NCBI RefSeq assembly: GCF_036323735.1
Contig: NC_086020.1
Span: forward strand, 126,904,710-126,968,709
Reading direction: 5' to 3'
DNA length: 64,000 bases
Origin: Rattus norvegicus
Lineage: Eukaryota > Chordata > Mammalia > Rodentia > Muridae
Shown: positions 1-10,690 of the stretch, one piece after another
Layout of the letters: each line of letters begins with the position of its first letter
How positions within the stretch are numbered: the stretch's first letter is position 1
The notes under the pieces: generated by a model
Database searches by the model: none
The model's input: the letters and a program-made list of their open reading frames with translations, nothing else
What the model was told of the DNA's origin: nothing
Position numbers and translations under genes: made by a program

Positions 1-1124
1 GCCAGTAAGCACATACTAAATATTAACAGAGCAGCCCTTTACCAGAACTTTCTCAGGGAAGACCAATTTAAGAACAGTTACCTGGCACAGATTGTAGATT
101 ATATGCGGGAAAGCACAAAAGCAAGGCAGAAGTCTACATTCAGATGCAGAGTACACCGAAGACAGCATTCTGTATATCGTTTCACCAGAGTGGCTTCAAT
201 ATCTTTGCTCTGACTTCCAACAAGAATGAATATGTCTTATGAATTGAATATAAATGTTCAACACAGAAGGCACAAAATCACATCCAGGAACAATTCATGG
301 AATGAAATGTACCCAATGTAAAAGTCTGTTTGCCTTTTCCTTGAAGCCTCTCCTCTCACAATTTCCCAAGGCATTCTTCACCATGGGGTCATTCTTTTGA
401 CCATGTTCCCACAAGCATGTAAAGAAGGAGGGAGGGAAAGAATAACAGAGGGAAGAGGAAGAAGAGGGAAAGGAAGAGGAGGAGGAGGAGGAGAAAGAAG
501 AAGAAGAGAGAATAGTTAAGGGGTAATTTAATAATCTGATTTTATATAACACTGGTCACAAGAAAAAAAAACTTCAAAATATGGAAATTGGCCAGGCAGC
601 AAACCTAACTATAATTTATCACACAACAAGAAAGCAGAACAGGAGAGAATAGTAATTTTCATTCCAATGCTTCCGTGACTCCAAAGCCATTTTTCATTAA
701 GAAAAGGTTTTAGTTATTCACAATATTCATCCTCCTTGAAATTAACAAACTCTTTAACACCCAAACTTTTAAATTTTCTCTGTCCTAGCTGATCACTTTG
801 TAGTTCTATTCTAGAAAAGCCCAGAGTAATATTCCTTCCAAAGTATTTCTTTGCCTTGTAAAGTAGAGAAGGCTGATGGGCCAAGAAAAACTACTGGAGC
901 TGGAAGCCATTCTGGGCTTCCAGAGCCAGCCTCCGAGCCTCTTCCAGTCCTTGGGATGATCTCTCTCTATCTAAAGCGCTGTATCTCACAAGGAGCACAT
1001 TTGAAGTAACTCCTTCATGTGCACTGAACCAGCCACGGGAGGAAGTCACATCTCATAATCCTCATGCTTTTGCAGCTGCTGCACTGAATACTGCAGACAG
1101 ACATTCAGAGTCCCCAACTTAGGT
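1..1124. other. Unique non-coding DNA
   Basis: No gene or recognisable transposon was found here. Open frames are short and lack coding character. The only distinct feature is a purine-rich tract, listed separately. The sequence could be intronic or intergenic; nothing in it decides which. Confidence 0.5.
418..513 (+). repeat. GA-rich polypurine tract
   Basis: An almost pure A/G run of roughly 95 bp, made of GGA and GAA steps. Read on the other strand it gives a serine-rich open frame, which is a composition artefact. Such tracts can form triplex DNA, but no function is shown. Confidence 0.8.
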
Positions 1125-1125
1125 T

Positions 1126-1227
1126 TAGAGAGAGGGAGAGGGACGTGGTGAAGAACTCAGGGAGGGGGTACCGGGAAGGGGGATGACCTTTGGAATGTAA
1201 GTAAATAAAATAATTAAAAACACAGAA
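1126..1227 (+). mobile_element. 5'-truncated L1 3' end
   Basis: The stretch has the layout of a rodent L1 3' terminus: a G/A-rich block, then a tail reading ACCTTTGGAATGTAAGTAAA, then an A-rich end near 1205-1222. Only about 100 bp are present, so this is a heavily 5'-truncated copy. No clear target-site duplication was seen. The assignment rests on recognising the terminal motif. Confidence 0.6.
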
Positions 1228-1385
1228 ACAGACAATTCTATTAAGAAACTGTAACTTCTCAAGGTCAGTAGTGGAGACAAATACTTCTCTCCATTTTCCT
1301 TCAAATTTATGGTCTTTTTTAAAAAGATTGTTATTTCATGCACATATTATTTGCATAAACACATATATTTCTAAATATAACAGTT

Positions 1386-1399
1386 GAAAACTATAAGAA
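1386..1399. repeat. 5' target-site duplication of full-length L1
   Basis: GAAAACTATAAGAA matches 8197-8210 at 13 of 14 positions. It is preceded by TT, so the nicked strand reads TTTTC/AA, close to the usual L1 endonuclease preference. Confidence 0.85.
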
Positions 1400-1400
1400 G

Positions 1401-2005
1401 AAAGGGTGGCGCAGATCTTCCTGGTTACTGCCGCCGCGGAGAGCTCGTAGGCAGCACCCCACGAGCAAACTTGAGCCTCGGGACCACAGGTAAGACCAAC
1501 TTTTCTGCTGCAAGAGACCTGCCTGCTGAACTCAGGACACACAGAGGCAAAATTTCTCTAGGACTGGACACTTCCAGTGTTTACCCGGAGTCCCAAACCC
1601 GCAGATCCCGGCCCGCAGCAGCCCTCTGCTCCCAAACCCCGTGGGAGAGAGACCTCACCGCCTGGTCAGGTGGGCACTCCTGAGGCTGCAGGGCGGAAGA
1701 GATCACCAACACTGCCCACCCCTGCCCACATCTCTGGCCTGAGAGGAAACTGTATACGACCTCTGGGTTCCCGTAGAGGAGGGCCCAGGAGCAGCAGGAC
1801 CGCTGCGTCTGAGACACCGCCAGAACCTGAAGAGACCTACCGGATAAACAGTTCTCTGCACCCAAATCCCGTGGGAGGGAGAGCTAAACCTTCAGAGAGG
1901 CAGACACGCCTGGGAAACCAGAAGAGACTGCACTCTGCACACATCTCTGACGCCAGAGGAAAACACCAAATGCCATCTGGAACCCTGGTGCATGGAAGCT
2001 GCCAG
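1401..2005 (+). repeat. L1 5' UTR monomer, complete unit
   Basis: The segment beginning AAAGGGTGGCGCAGATCTTC at 1401 recurs at 2006 with a few substitutions, giving a period of 605 bp. Within the unit there is a weaker internal duplication: a CCCAAAYCCCGTGGGAG block at about 1630 and again at about 1860, each followed by a segment containing CACATCTCTG (about 1726 and 1940). Rat L1 leaders are known for units of this size. Confidence 0.8.
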
Positions 2006-2150
2006 AAAGGGCGGCGCAGATCTTCCTGGTTGCTGCCACCGGGGAGAGCTCATAAGCAACACCCCACGAGCAAACTTGAGCCTCAGGACCACAGGTAAGA
2101 CCAACTTTTCAGCTGCAAGTGACCTGCCTGGTGAACTCCAGAAACAGGCC
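2006..2150 (+). repeat. L1 5' UTR monomer, partial second unit
   Basis: About 145 bp align with the start of the unit at 1401, with substitutions at many CpG positions. Similarity then fades into non-repeated leader. Units of this kind are added and lost at the 5' end during L1 evolution. Confidence 0.75.
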
Positions 2151-2331
2151 CACAGGAACAGCTGAAGACCTGTAGATAGGAAAAACTACATGCCCAAAAG
2201 CAGAACACTCTGTCCCCATAACTGGCTGAAAGAAAACAGGAAAACAGGTCTACAGCACTCCTGACACACAGGCTTATAGGACAGTCTAGCCACTGTCAGA
2301 AATAGCAGAACAAAGTAACACTAGAGATAAT

Positions 2332-3390
2332 ATGATGGCGAGATGCAAGTGCAGGAACCCAAGCAACAGAAACCAAGACTACATGGCATCATTGGAGCCC
2401 AATTATCCCACCAAAGCAAACACAGAATATCCAAACACACCAGAAAAGCAAGATCTAGTTTCAAAATCATATTTGATCATCATGCTGGAGGACTTCAAGA
2501 AAGACATGAAGAACTCCCTTAGAGAACAAGTAGAAGCCTACAGAGAGGAATCGCAAAAATCCCTGAAAGAATTCCAGGAAAACACAATCAAACAGTTGAA
2601 GGAATTAAAAATGGAAATAGAAGCAATCAAGAAAGAACACATGGAAACAACCCTGGATATAGAAAACCAAAAGAAGAGACAAGGAGCTGTAGATACGAGC
2701 TTCACCAACAGAATACAAGAGATGGAAGAGAGAATCTCAGGAGCAGAAGATTCCATAGAAATCATCGACTCAACTGTCAAAGATAATGTAAAGCAGAAAA
2801 AGCTACTGGTCCAAAACATACAGGAAATCCAGGACTCAATGAGAAGATCAAACCTAAGGATAATAGGTATAGAGGAGAGTGAAGACTCCCAGCTCAAAGG
2901 ACAAGTAAATATCTTCAACAAAATCATAGAAGAAAACTTCCCTAACCTAAAAAAAGAGATACCCATAGGTATAGAAGAAGCCTACAGAACTCCAAATAGA
3001 TTGGACCAGAAAAGAAACACCTCCGGTCACATAATAGTCAAAACACCAAATGCACAAAATAAAGAAAGAATATTAAAAGCAGTAAGGGAAAAAGGTCAAG
3101 TAACATATAAAGGCAGACCTATCAGAATCACACCAGACTTTTCGCCAGAAACTATGAAAGCCAGAAGATCCTGGACAGATGTCATACAGACCCTAAGAGA
3201 ACACAAATGCCAGCCCAGGTTACTGTATCCTGCAAAACTCTCAATTAACATAGATGGAGAAACCAAGATATTCCATGACAAAACCAAATTTACACAATAT
3301 CTTTCTACAAATCCAGCACTACAAAGGATAATAAAGGGTAAAGCCCAACATAAGGAGGCAAGCTATACCCTAGAAGAAGCAAGAAACTAA
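2332..3390 (+). CDS. L1 ORF1 protein, RNA-binding chaperone
   Basis: An open frame of 352 codons. ORF1p forms trimers that coat L1 RNA and act as a nucleic-acid chaperone in the cytoplasmic RNP. The predicted protein has a short N-terminus, a charged heptad-rich coiled coil at about residues 50-165, an RRM-like domain starting near NLRIIGIEES at residue 174, and a basic C-terminal domain with REKGQVTYKGRPIRI near residue 250 and ITPDFSPETMKARR near 266. Two ATGs are adjacent; the second (2335) may be the native start. No stop or frameshift is present, so a full-length product is possible if the RNA is made. It belongs to the retrotransposon, not to the host. Confidence 0.9.
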   Translation: MMARCKCRNPSNRNQDYMASLEPNYPTKANTEYPNTPEKQDLVSKSYLIIMLEDFKKDMKNSLREQVEAYREESQKSLKEFQENTIKQLKELKMEIEAIKKEHMETTLDIENQKKRQGAVDTSFTNRIQEMEERISGAEDSIEIIDSTVKDNVKQKKLLVQNIQEIQDSMRRSNLRIIGIEESEDSQLKGQVNIFNKIIEENFPNLKKEIPIGIEEAYRTPNRLDQKRNTSGHIIVKTPNAQNKERILKAVREKGQVTYKGRPIRITPDFSPETMKARRSWTDVIQTLREHKCQPRLLYPAKLSINIDGETKIFHDKTKFTQYLSTNPALQRIIKGKAQHKEASYTLEEARN

Positions 3391-6300
3391 TCGTCTTGGC
3401 AACAAAACAAAGAGAAGAAAAGCACACAAACATAACCTCACATCCAAATATGAATATAACAGGAAGCAATAATCACTATTCCTTAATATCTCTCAACATC
3501 AATGGCCTCAACTCCCCAATAAAAAGACATAGATTAACAAACTGGATACGCAACGAGGACCCTGCATTCTGCTACCTACAGGAAACACACCTCAGAGACA
3601 AAGACAGACACTACCTCAGAGTGAAAGGCTGGAAAACAATTTTCCAAGCAAATGGTCGGAAGAAGTAAGCTGGAGTAGCCATTCTAATATCAAATAAAAT
3701 CAATTTTCAACTAAAAGTGATCAAAAAAGATAAGGAAGGACACTTCATATTCATCAAAGGAAAAATCCACCAAGACGAACTCTCAATCCTAAATATCTAT
3801 GCCCCAAATACAAGGGCACCTACATAAGTAAAAGAAACCTTACTAAAGCTCAAAACACACATTGCACCTCACACAATAATAGTAGGAGATTTCAACACCC
3901 CACTCTCATCAATGGACAGATCATGGAAACAGAAATTAAACAGAGATGTAGACAGACAAAGAGAAGTCATGAGCCAAATGGACTTAAAAGATATCTATAG
4001 AAGATTCTATCCTAAAGCAAAAGGATATACATTCTTCTCAGCTCCTCATGGTACTTTCTCCAAAATTGACCATATAATTGGTCAAAAAACGGGCCTCAAC
4101 AGGTACAGAAAGATAGAAATAATCCCATGCGTGCTATCAGACCACCACGGCCTAAAACTGGTCTTCAATAACAATAAAGGAAGAATGCCCACATATACGT
4201 GGAAATTGAACAATGCTCTACTCAATGATAACCTGGTCAAGGAAGAAATAAAGAAAGAAATTAAAGACTTTTTGGAATTTAATGAAAATGAAGGTACAAC
4301 ATATCCAAACTTATGGGACACAATGAAAGCTGTGCTAAGAGGAAAACTCATAGCGCTGAGTGCCTGCAGAAAGGAAAAGGAGGGAGCATATGTCACCAGC
4401 TTGAGAGCACACCTAAAAGCTCTAGAACAAAAAGAAGCAAATACACCCAGGAGGAATAGAAGACAGGAAATAATCAAACTCAGAGTGGAAATCAACCAAG
4501 TAGAAACAAAAAGGACCATAGAAAGAATCAACAGAACCAAAAGTTGGTTCTTTGAGAAAATCAACAAGATAGATAAACCCTTAGCCAGACTAACGAGAGG
4601 ACACAGAGAGTGCGTCCAAATTAACAAAATCAGAAATGAAAAGAGAGACATAACTACAGATTCAGAGGAAATTCAAAAAATCATCAGATCTTACTATAAA
4701 AACCTATATTCAACAAAACTTGAAAATCTTCAGGAAATGGACAATTTCCTAGACAGATACCCGGTACCGAAGTTAAATCAGGAACAGATAAACCAGTTAA
4801 ACAACCCCATAACTCCTAAGGAAATAGAAGCAGTCATTAACGGTCTCCCAACCAAAAAGAGCCCAGGTCCAGACGGGTTTAGTGCAGAATTCTATCAAAC
4901 CTTCATAGAAGACCTCATACCAATATTATCCAAACTATTCCACAAAATTGAAACAGATGGATCACTACCGAATACCTTCTACGAAGCCACAATTACTCTT
5001 ATACCTAAACCACACAAAGACACAACAAAGAAAGAGAACTTCAGACCAATTTCCCTTATGAATATCGATGCAAAAATACTCAATAAAATTCTGGCAAACC
5101 GAATCCAAGTGCACATCAAAACAATCATCCACCATGATCAAGTAGGCTTCATCCCAGGCATGCAGGGATGGTTTAATATACGGAAAACCATCAACGTGAT
5201 CCATTATATAAACAAACTGAAAGATCAAAACCACATGATCATTTCATTAGATGCTGAGAAAGCATTTGACAAAATTCATCACCCCTTCATGATAAAAGTC
5301 CTGGAAAGAATAGGAATTCAAGGCCCATACCTAAACATAGTAAAAGTCATATACAGCAAACCAGTTGCTAACATTAAACTAAATGGAGAGAAACTTGAAG
5401 CAATCCCACTAAAATCAGGGACTAGACAAGGCTGCCCACTCTCTCCCTACTTATTCAATATAGTTCTTGAAGTTCTAGCCAGAGCAATCAGACAACAAAA
5501 GGAGGTCAAGGGGATACAGATTGGAAAAGAAGAAGTCAAAATATCACTATTTGCAGATGATATGATAGTATATTTAAGTGATCCCAAAAGTTCCACCAGA
5601 GAACTACTAAAGTTGATAAACAACTTCAGCCAAGTGGCTGGGTATAAAATTAACTCAAATAAATCAGTAGCCTTCCTCTACACAAAAGAGAAACAAGCCG
5701 AGAAGGAAATTAGGGCAACGACACCCTTCATAATAGACCCAAATAATATAAAGTACCTCGGTGTGACTTTAACCAAGCAAGTAAAAGATTTGTACAATAA
5801 GAACTTCAAGACTCTGAAGAAAGAAATTGAGGAAGACCTCAGAAGATGGAAAGATCTCCCATGCTCATGGATTGGCAGGATTAATATAGTAAAAATGGCC
5901 ATTTTACCAAAAGCGATCTACAGATTCAATGCAATCCCCATCAAAATACCAATCCAATTCTTCAAAGAGTTAGACAGAACAATTTGCAAATTCATCTGGA
6001 ATAACAAAAAACCCAGGATAGCTAAAGGTATCCTCAACAATAAAAGGACTTCAGGGGGAATCAATATCCTTGAACTCAAGCAGTATTACAGAGCAATAGT
6101 GATAAAAACTGCATGGTATTGGTACAGAGACAGATATATAGACCAGTGGAACAGAATTGAAGACCCAGAAATGAACCCACACACCTATGGGCACTTGATT
6201 TTTGACAAAGGAGCCAAAACCATCCAATGGAAGAAAGATAGCATTTTCAGCAAATGGTGCTGGTTCAACTGGAGGTCAACATGTAGAAGAATGCAGATCG

Positions 6301-6818
6301 ATCCATGCTTATCACCCTGTACAAAGCTTAAGTCCAAGTGGATCAAGGACCTCCACATCAAACCAGATACACTCAAACTAATAGAAGAAAAACTAGGGAA
6401 GCATCTGGAACGCGTGGGCACTGGAAAAAATTTCCTGAACAAAACACCAATGGCTTACGCTCTAAGATCAAGAACCCACAAATGGGATCTCATACAACTG
6501 CAATGCTTCTGTAAGGCAAAGGACACTGTGGTTAGGACAAAACGGCAACCAACAGATTGGGAAAAGATCTTTACCAATCCTACAACAGATGGAGGCCTTA
6601 TATCCAAAATATACAAAGAACTCAAGAAGTTAGACCGCAGGGAGACAAATAACCCTATTAAAACATGGGGTTCAGAGCTAAACAAAGATTTCACAGCAGA
6701 GGAATGCCAAATGGCTGAGAAACACCTAAAGAAATGTTCAACATCTTTAGTCATAAGGGAAATGCAAATCAAAACAACCCTGAGATTTCACCTCACACCA
6801 GTGAGAATGGCTAAGATC

Positions 6819-6833
6819 AAAAACTCAGGTGAC
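6819..6833. repeat. 5' target-site duplication of nested L1
   Basis: AAAAACTCAGGTGAC, identical to 7013-7027. It is preceded by TC, giving a nick at TTTT/GA on the other strand, consistent with L1 endonuclease. Confidence 0.9.
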
Positions 6834-7012
6834 CCCAGTGAACTAGACTGTTGGGGGGAGGGCGGCAATGGGGGGAGGGTTGGGAGGGGAACACCCATAA
6901 GGAAGGGGAGAGGGGAGGGGGATGTTTGCTCAGAAACCAAAGAATAATTATTAAGTATTAAATAAATTTAAAAAAATGAAAAAAAAAGCATTAGAGCTCC
7001 ACAGGAGGGAAA
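6834..7012 (+). mobile_element. Short L1 3' end inserted in ORF2
   Basis: The host ORF2 frame stops matching after 6833 and resumes at 7013. Between lies a 3' UTR fragment that starts CCCAGTGAACTAGACTG and contains the same G-rich tract seen at 8044-8114. It is flanked by a perfect 15-bp duplication, AAAAACTCAGGTGAC, at 6819-6833 and 7013-7027. The end differs from the host element's own 3' end. After an A-rich stretch (6970-6987) comes a 22-nt non-L1 segment (6988-7009) and a second A run. This is a separate, 5'-truncated retrotransposition event into an existing L1. Confidence 0.9.
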
Positions 7013-7027
7013 AAAAACTCAGGTGAC
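7013..7027. repeat. 3' target-site duplication of nested L1
   Basis: AAAAACTCAGGTGAC, identical to 6819-6833. ORF2 homology resumes here and leads into the Cys/His cluster. Confidence 0.9.
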
Positions 7028-7471
7028 AGCAGATGCTGGCGAGGATGCAGCGAAAGAGGAACACTCCTCCATTGTTGGTGGGATTGCAGACTGGTACAAC
7101 CATTCTGGAAATCAGTCTGGAGGTTCCTCAGACAATTGGACATTGAACTGCCTTAGGATCCAGCTATACCTCTCTTGGGCATATACCCAAAAGATGCCCC
7201 AACATATAAAAAAGACACGTGCTCCACTATGTTCATTGCAGCCTTATTTATAATAGCCAGAAGCTGGATAGAACCCAGATGCCCTTCAACAGAGGAATCG
7301 ATACAGAAAATGTGGTACATCTACACAATGGAATATTACTCAGCTATCAAAAACAATGACTTTATGAAATTCGTAGGCAAATGTTTGGAACTGGAAAATA
7401 TCATCCTGAGTGAGCTAACCCAATCACAGAAAGACATACATGGTATGCACTCATTGACAAGTGGCTATTAG

Positions 7472-8196
7472 CCCAAATGCTTGAAGTACCCTTGATGCCT
7501 AGAACAAATGAAACTCAAGACGGATGATGAAAATGTGAATGCTTCACCCCTTCTTTAAAAGGGGAACAAGAATACCCTTGGTAGGTAATAGAGAGGCAAA
7601 GATTAAAACAGACACAGAAAGAACACTCATTCAGAGCCTGCCCCACATGTGGCCTATACATATACAGCCATCCAACTAGACAAGATGGATGAAGCATAAG
7701 TGCAGGCCGACAGGAGCTGGATGTAGATCGCTTCTGAGAGACACAGCCAGAAAACAGCAAACACAGAGGCGAATGCCAGCAACAAACCACGGAACTGAGA
7801 ATAGGACCCCCGTTGAAGGAATCAGAGAAAGAACTGGAAGAGCTTGGAGGGACTCAAGACCCCATATGTACAACAATGCCAAGCAACCAGAGCTTCCAGG
7901 GACTAAGCCACCACCTAAAGACTATACATGGACTGACCCTGGACTCTGACCTCATAGGTAGCAATGAATATCCTAGTAAGAGCACCAGTGGAAGGGGAAG
8001 ACCTTGGTCCTGCTATGACTGAACCCCCAGTGAACTAGATTGTTGGGGGGAGGGCGGCAATGGGGGGAGGATGGGAAGGGGAACACCCATAAAGAAGGGG
8101 AGGGCGGAGGGGGATGTTTGCCCGGATACTGGGAAAGGGAATAATACTCGAAATGTATATAAGAAATACTCAAGTAAATAAAAAAAAAAAAGAAAC
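7472..8196 (+). other. L1 3' UTR with G-rich tract and A tail
   Basis: Follows the ORF2 stop at 7469-7471. It has a unique segment, then a G-run block at 8044-8114 with several runs of four to six G, then a terminal segment ending ATATAAGAAATACTCAAG and an A-rich tail (about 8178-8196). Rodent L1 3' UTRs are known for such a tract, which can fold as a G-quadruplex. The same layout appears on the other strand at 63427-64000. Confidence 0.9.
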
Positions 8197-8210
8197 GAAA
8201 ACTATAGGAA
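8197..8210. repeat. 3' target-site duplication of full-length L1
   Basis: GAAAACTATAGGAA, one mismatch to 1386-1399. It lies directly after the impure A tail and marks the downstream end of the element. Confidence 0.85.
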
Positions 8211-10204
8211 ACTGATTAAAATCGAGAGTGGCACTGGCCCTCCCCAGAGAAGATCACACTAATTGGTTGTCTAGTAGTAGACCTTTATAGACGATGGGAA
8301 TAAATGAGAAACCATGGATTTGTGTTAGTAGCTAGTTATCTGATCACAAAAATAATGATTAGTTTAATTTTAGAGGGACCTCAAGTGGTTCCTGGAGAGA
8401 GGAGCTGCACTTTCCTCTTGGCATTCTTGTTTACTTTTTGTCCTCTGCTGTATCCCCACTGGGTTTTAACAAAAGAAAAGAAATGATTTATCTTCAAAGA
8501 GAAAAGAAAGAACTGTTCATGCCCCAGCAAGGCATTTCTACCTCTGAACCAAGTGTGGTCTGGTTGAACTCCAGAGTCCTGACTGGACCTGACTTTTCAG
8601 AACATCATATTCAAAGATAAGCTTCTAAAAAGAATGTCACTCTTTATACTTGTTGCTTTATGATAACTAATGCAGATACCAGGAGGTTAGACTGACTGTC
8701 CCATCTGCCATGTAAAGTAGCCCACCTAGTACGTCATCCTGGAGACAGAAAGGGAGATCTTGGCTAGAGTCAGAAAGCTGTCCTGCAGGTTAATTATCTG
8801 GGTGGAAATAAACCTGCCTATCTTCACCAGCTGATCTATAGCTGGACGACTTCACTACTGCATAAAACACTGCGTTTCCCTCACCCTTTATTCTGTGTGC
8901 TGCTCTGGTCTCCGGTCTCTTTACAGAGTCTCTCACAGTTGCCTATTTGCACACCAGCCTTTTCCACACTTTAGCTTTTAAGTTCAACAAGGACAGGCTT
9001 TATTTTATCGGCATCTCCCATGTGTGGTAGGTAAATGTTTGCTGAATAAATGAATTGACTGTGTTTGCCTTGGTGAGAGTGTTTAGAGTATGGCTTAAAT
9101 GTATATTTTGAATAAATAAATAGGATTACCTTAATAGTTGTGCTGTGTAAACACCTGTAAGAATACATAACTGGAGGTAAGTGACGCATGCAGATAAGAT
9201 TCACGTATGAAATTTTAATGTTACCTCAGCAGAGAATATCAAAATGAAATTAAAATAAGAGAGATAGGGCTGCGTCCATGCTTTGAGTTCTTTTAGGCAC
9301 GGGAAACAATGAAACAGCTGCAATTATAAATGATCTTGCATGGGGCTTCGCTTTGAAGATGCAGCCCATGGAGTATCAAGACAAAGGGCATATTCACAAG
9401 AGAAGTTAATATATCAATTTTTACTCTATTATTGACAAAAGCAATCACAGTGGCTTGTCACCTTGTTCAGGTTAATGTGAGTATGTGAAATGAATATTCA
9501 AGAAATTTGTTGGAAAAATATGAACATTTTTGGTTTTCTTTATTATAATTAATCAGTGCCAAGATTATTCTAAGAGTGCAAAATGGACTATAAGTATTCA
9601 TTACTTTATTATTTAATTTGATTTAATTTACTCTTCTCTCATACATTCTGTCCTGATTGCTTCTGCTTCCTCCTCTCCTTCTTACCCCTCCCCCCTGAAC
9701 GTCCATTTTTAACAGAAGTTATTCTCTGGGAAGCAAAATTGCAAGTTTTGTTAAATTTAACAAAATAATTCTTTTTGACCAAATTATTTGTGGTATAATC
9801 AAAAGATAATTATATTTTGTAATCAAGCTTGGCAATAAAATGAATGATAACTACAAGGCAGCTTAGTTTTCCATGGAATAAAACAGTAAAATGTAAAGCA
9901 ATATCTTCAGAAGTGCTCAAAGTAATGCATTGTAAACATGTTAGAGGCGAGCTGGAGCCTTAGTCAAATTACTTATTTTATAGATAGGTAAAGCACTGGA
10001 GTGTGAAACTGTAAACCATTATTTGAAGTCATAAATACAATTATATTTTGATTTCGAAGTGACTTTATAGATATTACAGATCACTCTAGCCTCCCCATTC
10101 ATTCTGACATACCTTGCTGGTATATGAAGGTCGGCCTAAGGTGTGTAGACAAACTGTGTCAGCCAAAAAGAAGGGTAGATAGAGAACAAATGAGGAAATA
10201 AAGA
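8211..10204. other. Unique AT-rich non-coding DNA
   Basis: No gene seen. A pyrimidine-rich patch at 9630-9705 may be the remnant of an L1 3' end on the - strand, but it is too short to assign. The remainder looks like ordinary intergenic or intronic sequence. Confidence 0.5.
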
Positions 10205-10690
10205 AAGAACAGGTTTTTAAAAATTTTTTTTACCTATTCTTTGAAAGTTTTATATGTTTATGTAATGTTAATTTGGTCATGTCCACCCACCACTTCTCTC
10301 TCAAACCCCCTTGGTGCTCACTGGCTCGTGTTCTCCCACCTTCAGGTTCTTCTTCTTTAGCATTTATAACCTCCGAGTTCAGGGTTTTTTCTGCCCTATG
10401 CACATGGGACAAAACCATTTACTCAAGTAGCAATGTCCCAAAAGGAGATTGACTCTCCCTCAGATAGCATCAGGGCTAATAGTTCCTCCCCCAATAATGA
10501 GGCTCCTTGCCTACCCATGCTAGGAGTTTTGTCTTTCTTGATCTTGTGTGGGTGACCACAGCTGCTGTGAATAGATGTGTGCAATGGTTACGTCTGCTAA
10601 CGAGTCAGCATCTCACAGCCCTCTTCCCCACCTGTCTGCTCAGGTGTTTTTTCTCCCTTCATTTCTGCAAAAAGAAGCTTCTCAAATCAA
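10205..10690 (-). mobile_element. Old rodent repeat, probably Lx-type L1 3' region
   Basis: I recognise a dispersed murid repeat running right to left. Left edge: T-rich, then GTCCACCCACCACTTCTCTC. Middle: AAGGAGATTGACTCTCCCTC and TTGATCTTGTG. Right part: CACAGCTGCTGTGAATAG. The T-rich left end suggests a 3' A tail on the - strand. The family name is uncertain, and similarity may continue to about 11060. Confidence 0.45.

Larger units (their letters stand above)
1400..2331 (+). promoter_or_regulatory. L1 5' UTR / internal promoter
   Basis: GC-rich leader of the full-length L1, unlike its AT-rich surroundings. In this family the 5' UTR carries the RNA polymerase II promoter inside the element. 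It holds one complete unit (1401-2005) and the start of a second (2006-about 2150), followed by unrepeated leader up to ORF1. Each unit contains a strong splice-donor match, CAG/GTAAGA, at 1487-1494 and 2092-2099. Whether this copy is transcribed cannot be read from sequence. Confidence 0.8.
3450..7471 (+). pseudogene. L1 ORF2 (endonuclease/reverse transcriptase), disabled
   Basis: ORF2p nicks target DNA and reverse-transcribes L1 RNA. The first in-frame ATG is 3450. Visible parts, with residues counted from it: the endonuclease with QETH (E45), GDFNTP (D147, N149) and SDHHG (H232); the reverse transcriptase with FADD at residues 701-704 (5550-5561); and a C-terminal C-X3-C-X7-H-X4-C cluster at 7034-7087. 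Breaks: in-frame TAA at 3666-3668 and at 3825-3827, both inside the endonuclease; a foreign L1 fragment at 6834-7012 that with its duplication adds 194 bp and shifts the frame; and TAG at 7154-7156. The longest intact stretch (3912-about 6830) keeps the polymerase core but lacks a working endonuclease and C-terminus. Confidence 0.95.
1386..8210 (+). mobile_element. Full-length rat-type LINE-1, defective
   Basis: This is a complete L1 with a 5' UTR of about 1.5 monomers (1400-2331), ORF1 (2332-3390), ORF2 (3450-7471), a 3' UTR with a G-rich tract (7472-8177) and an A-rich tail. It is bounded by a 14-bp duplication, GAAAACTATARGAA, at 1386-1399 and 8197-8210 with one mismatch, which shows target-primed insertion of a full-length RNA. 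ORF1 is open. ORF2 has three in-frame stops and an internal insertion of 179 bp plus a duplicated target site. The element is therefore not autonomous. The roughly 605-bp 5' UTR period points to a rat L1. Confidence 0.95.

Noticed and set aside
295..552. Serine-rich 85-codon frame on the - strand
   Set aside because: It is created by the GA-rich polypurine tract.
4082..6772. Several - strand frames within the L1 ORF2 region
   Set aside because: They are antisense shadows of ORF2 with hydrophobic bias and no independent support.
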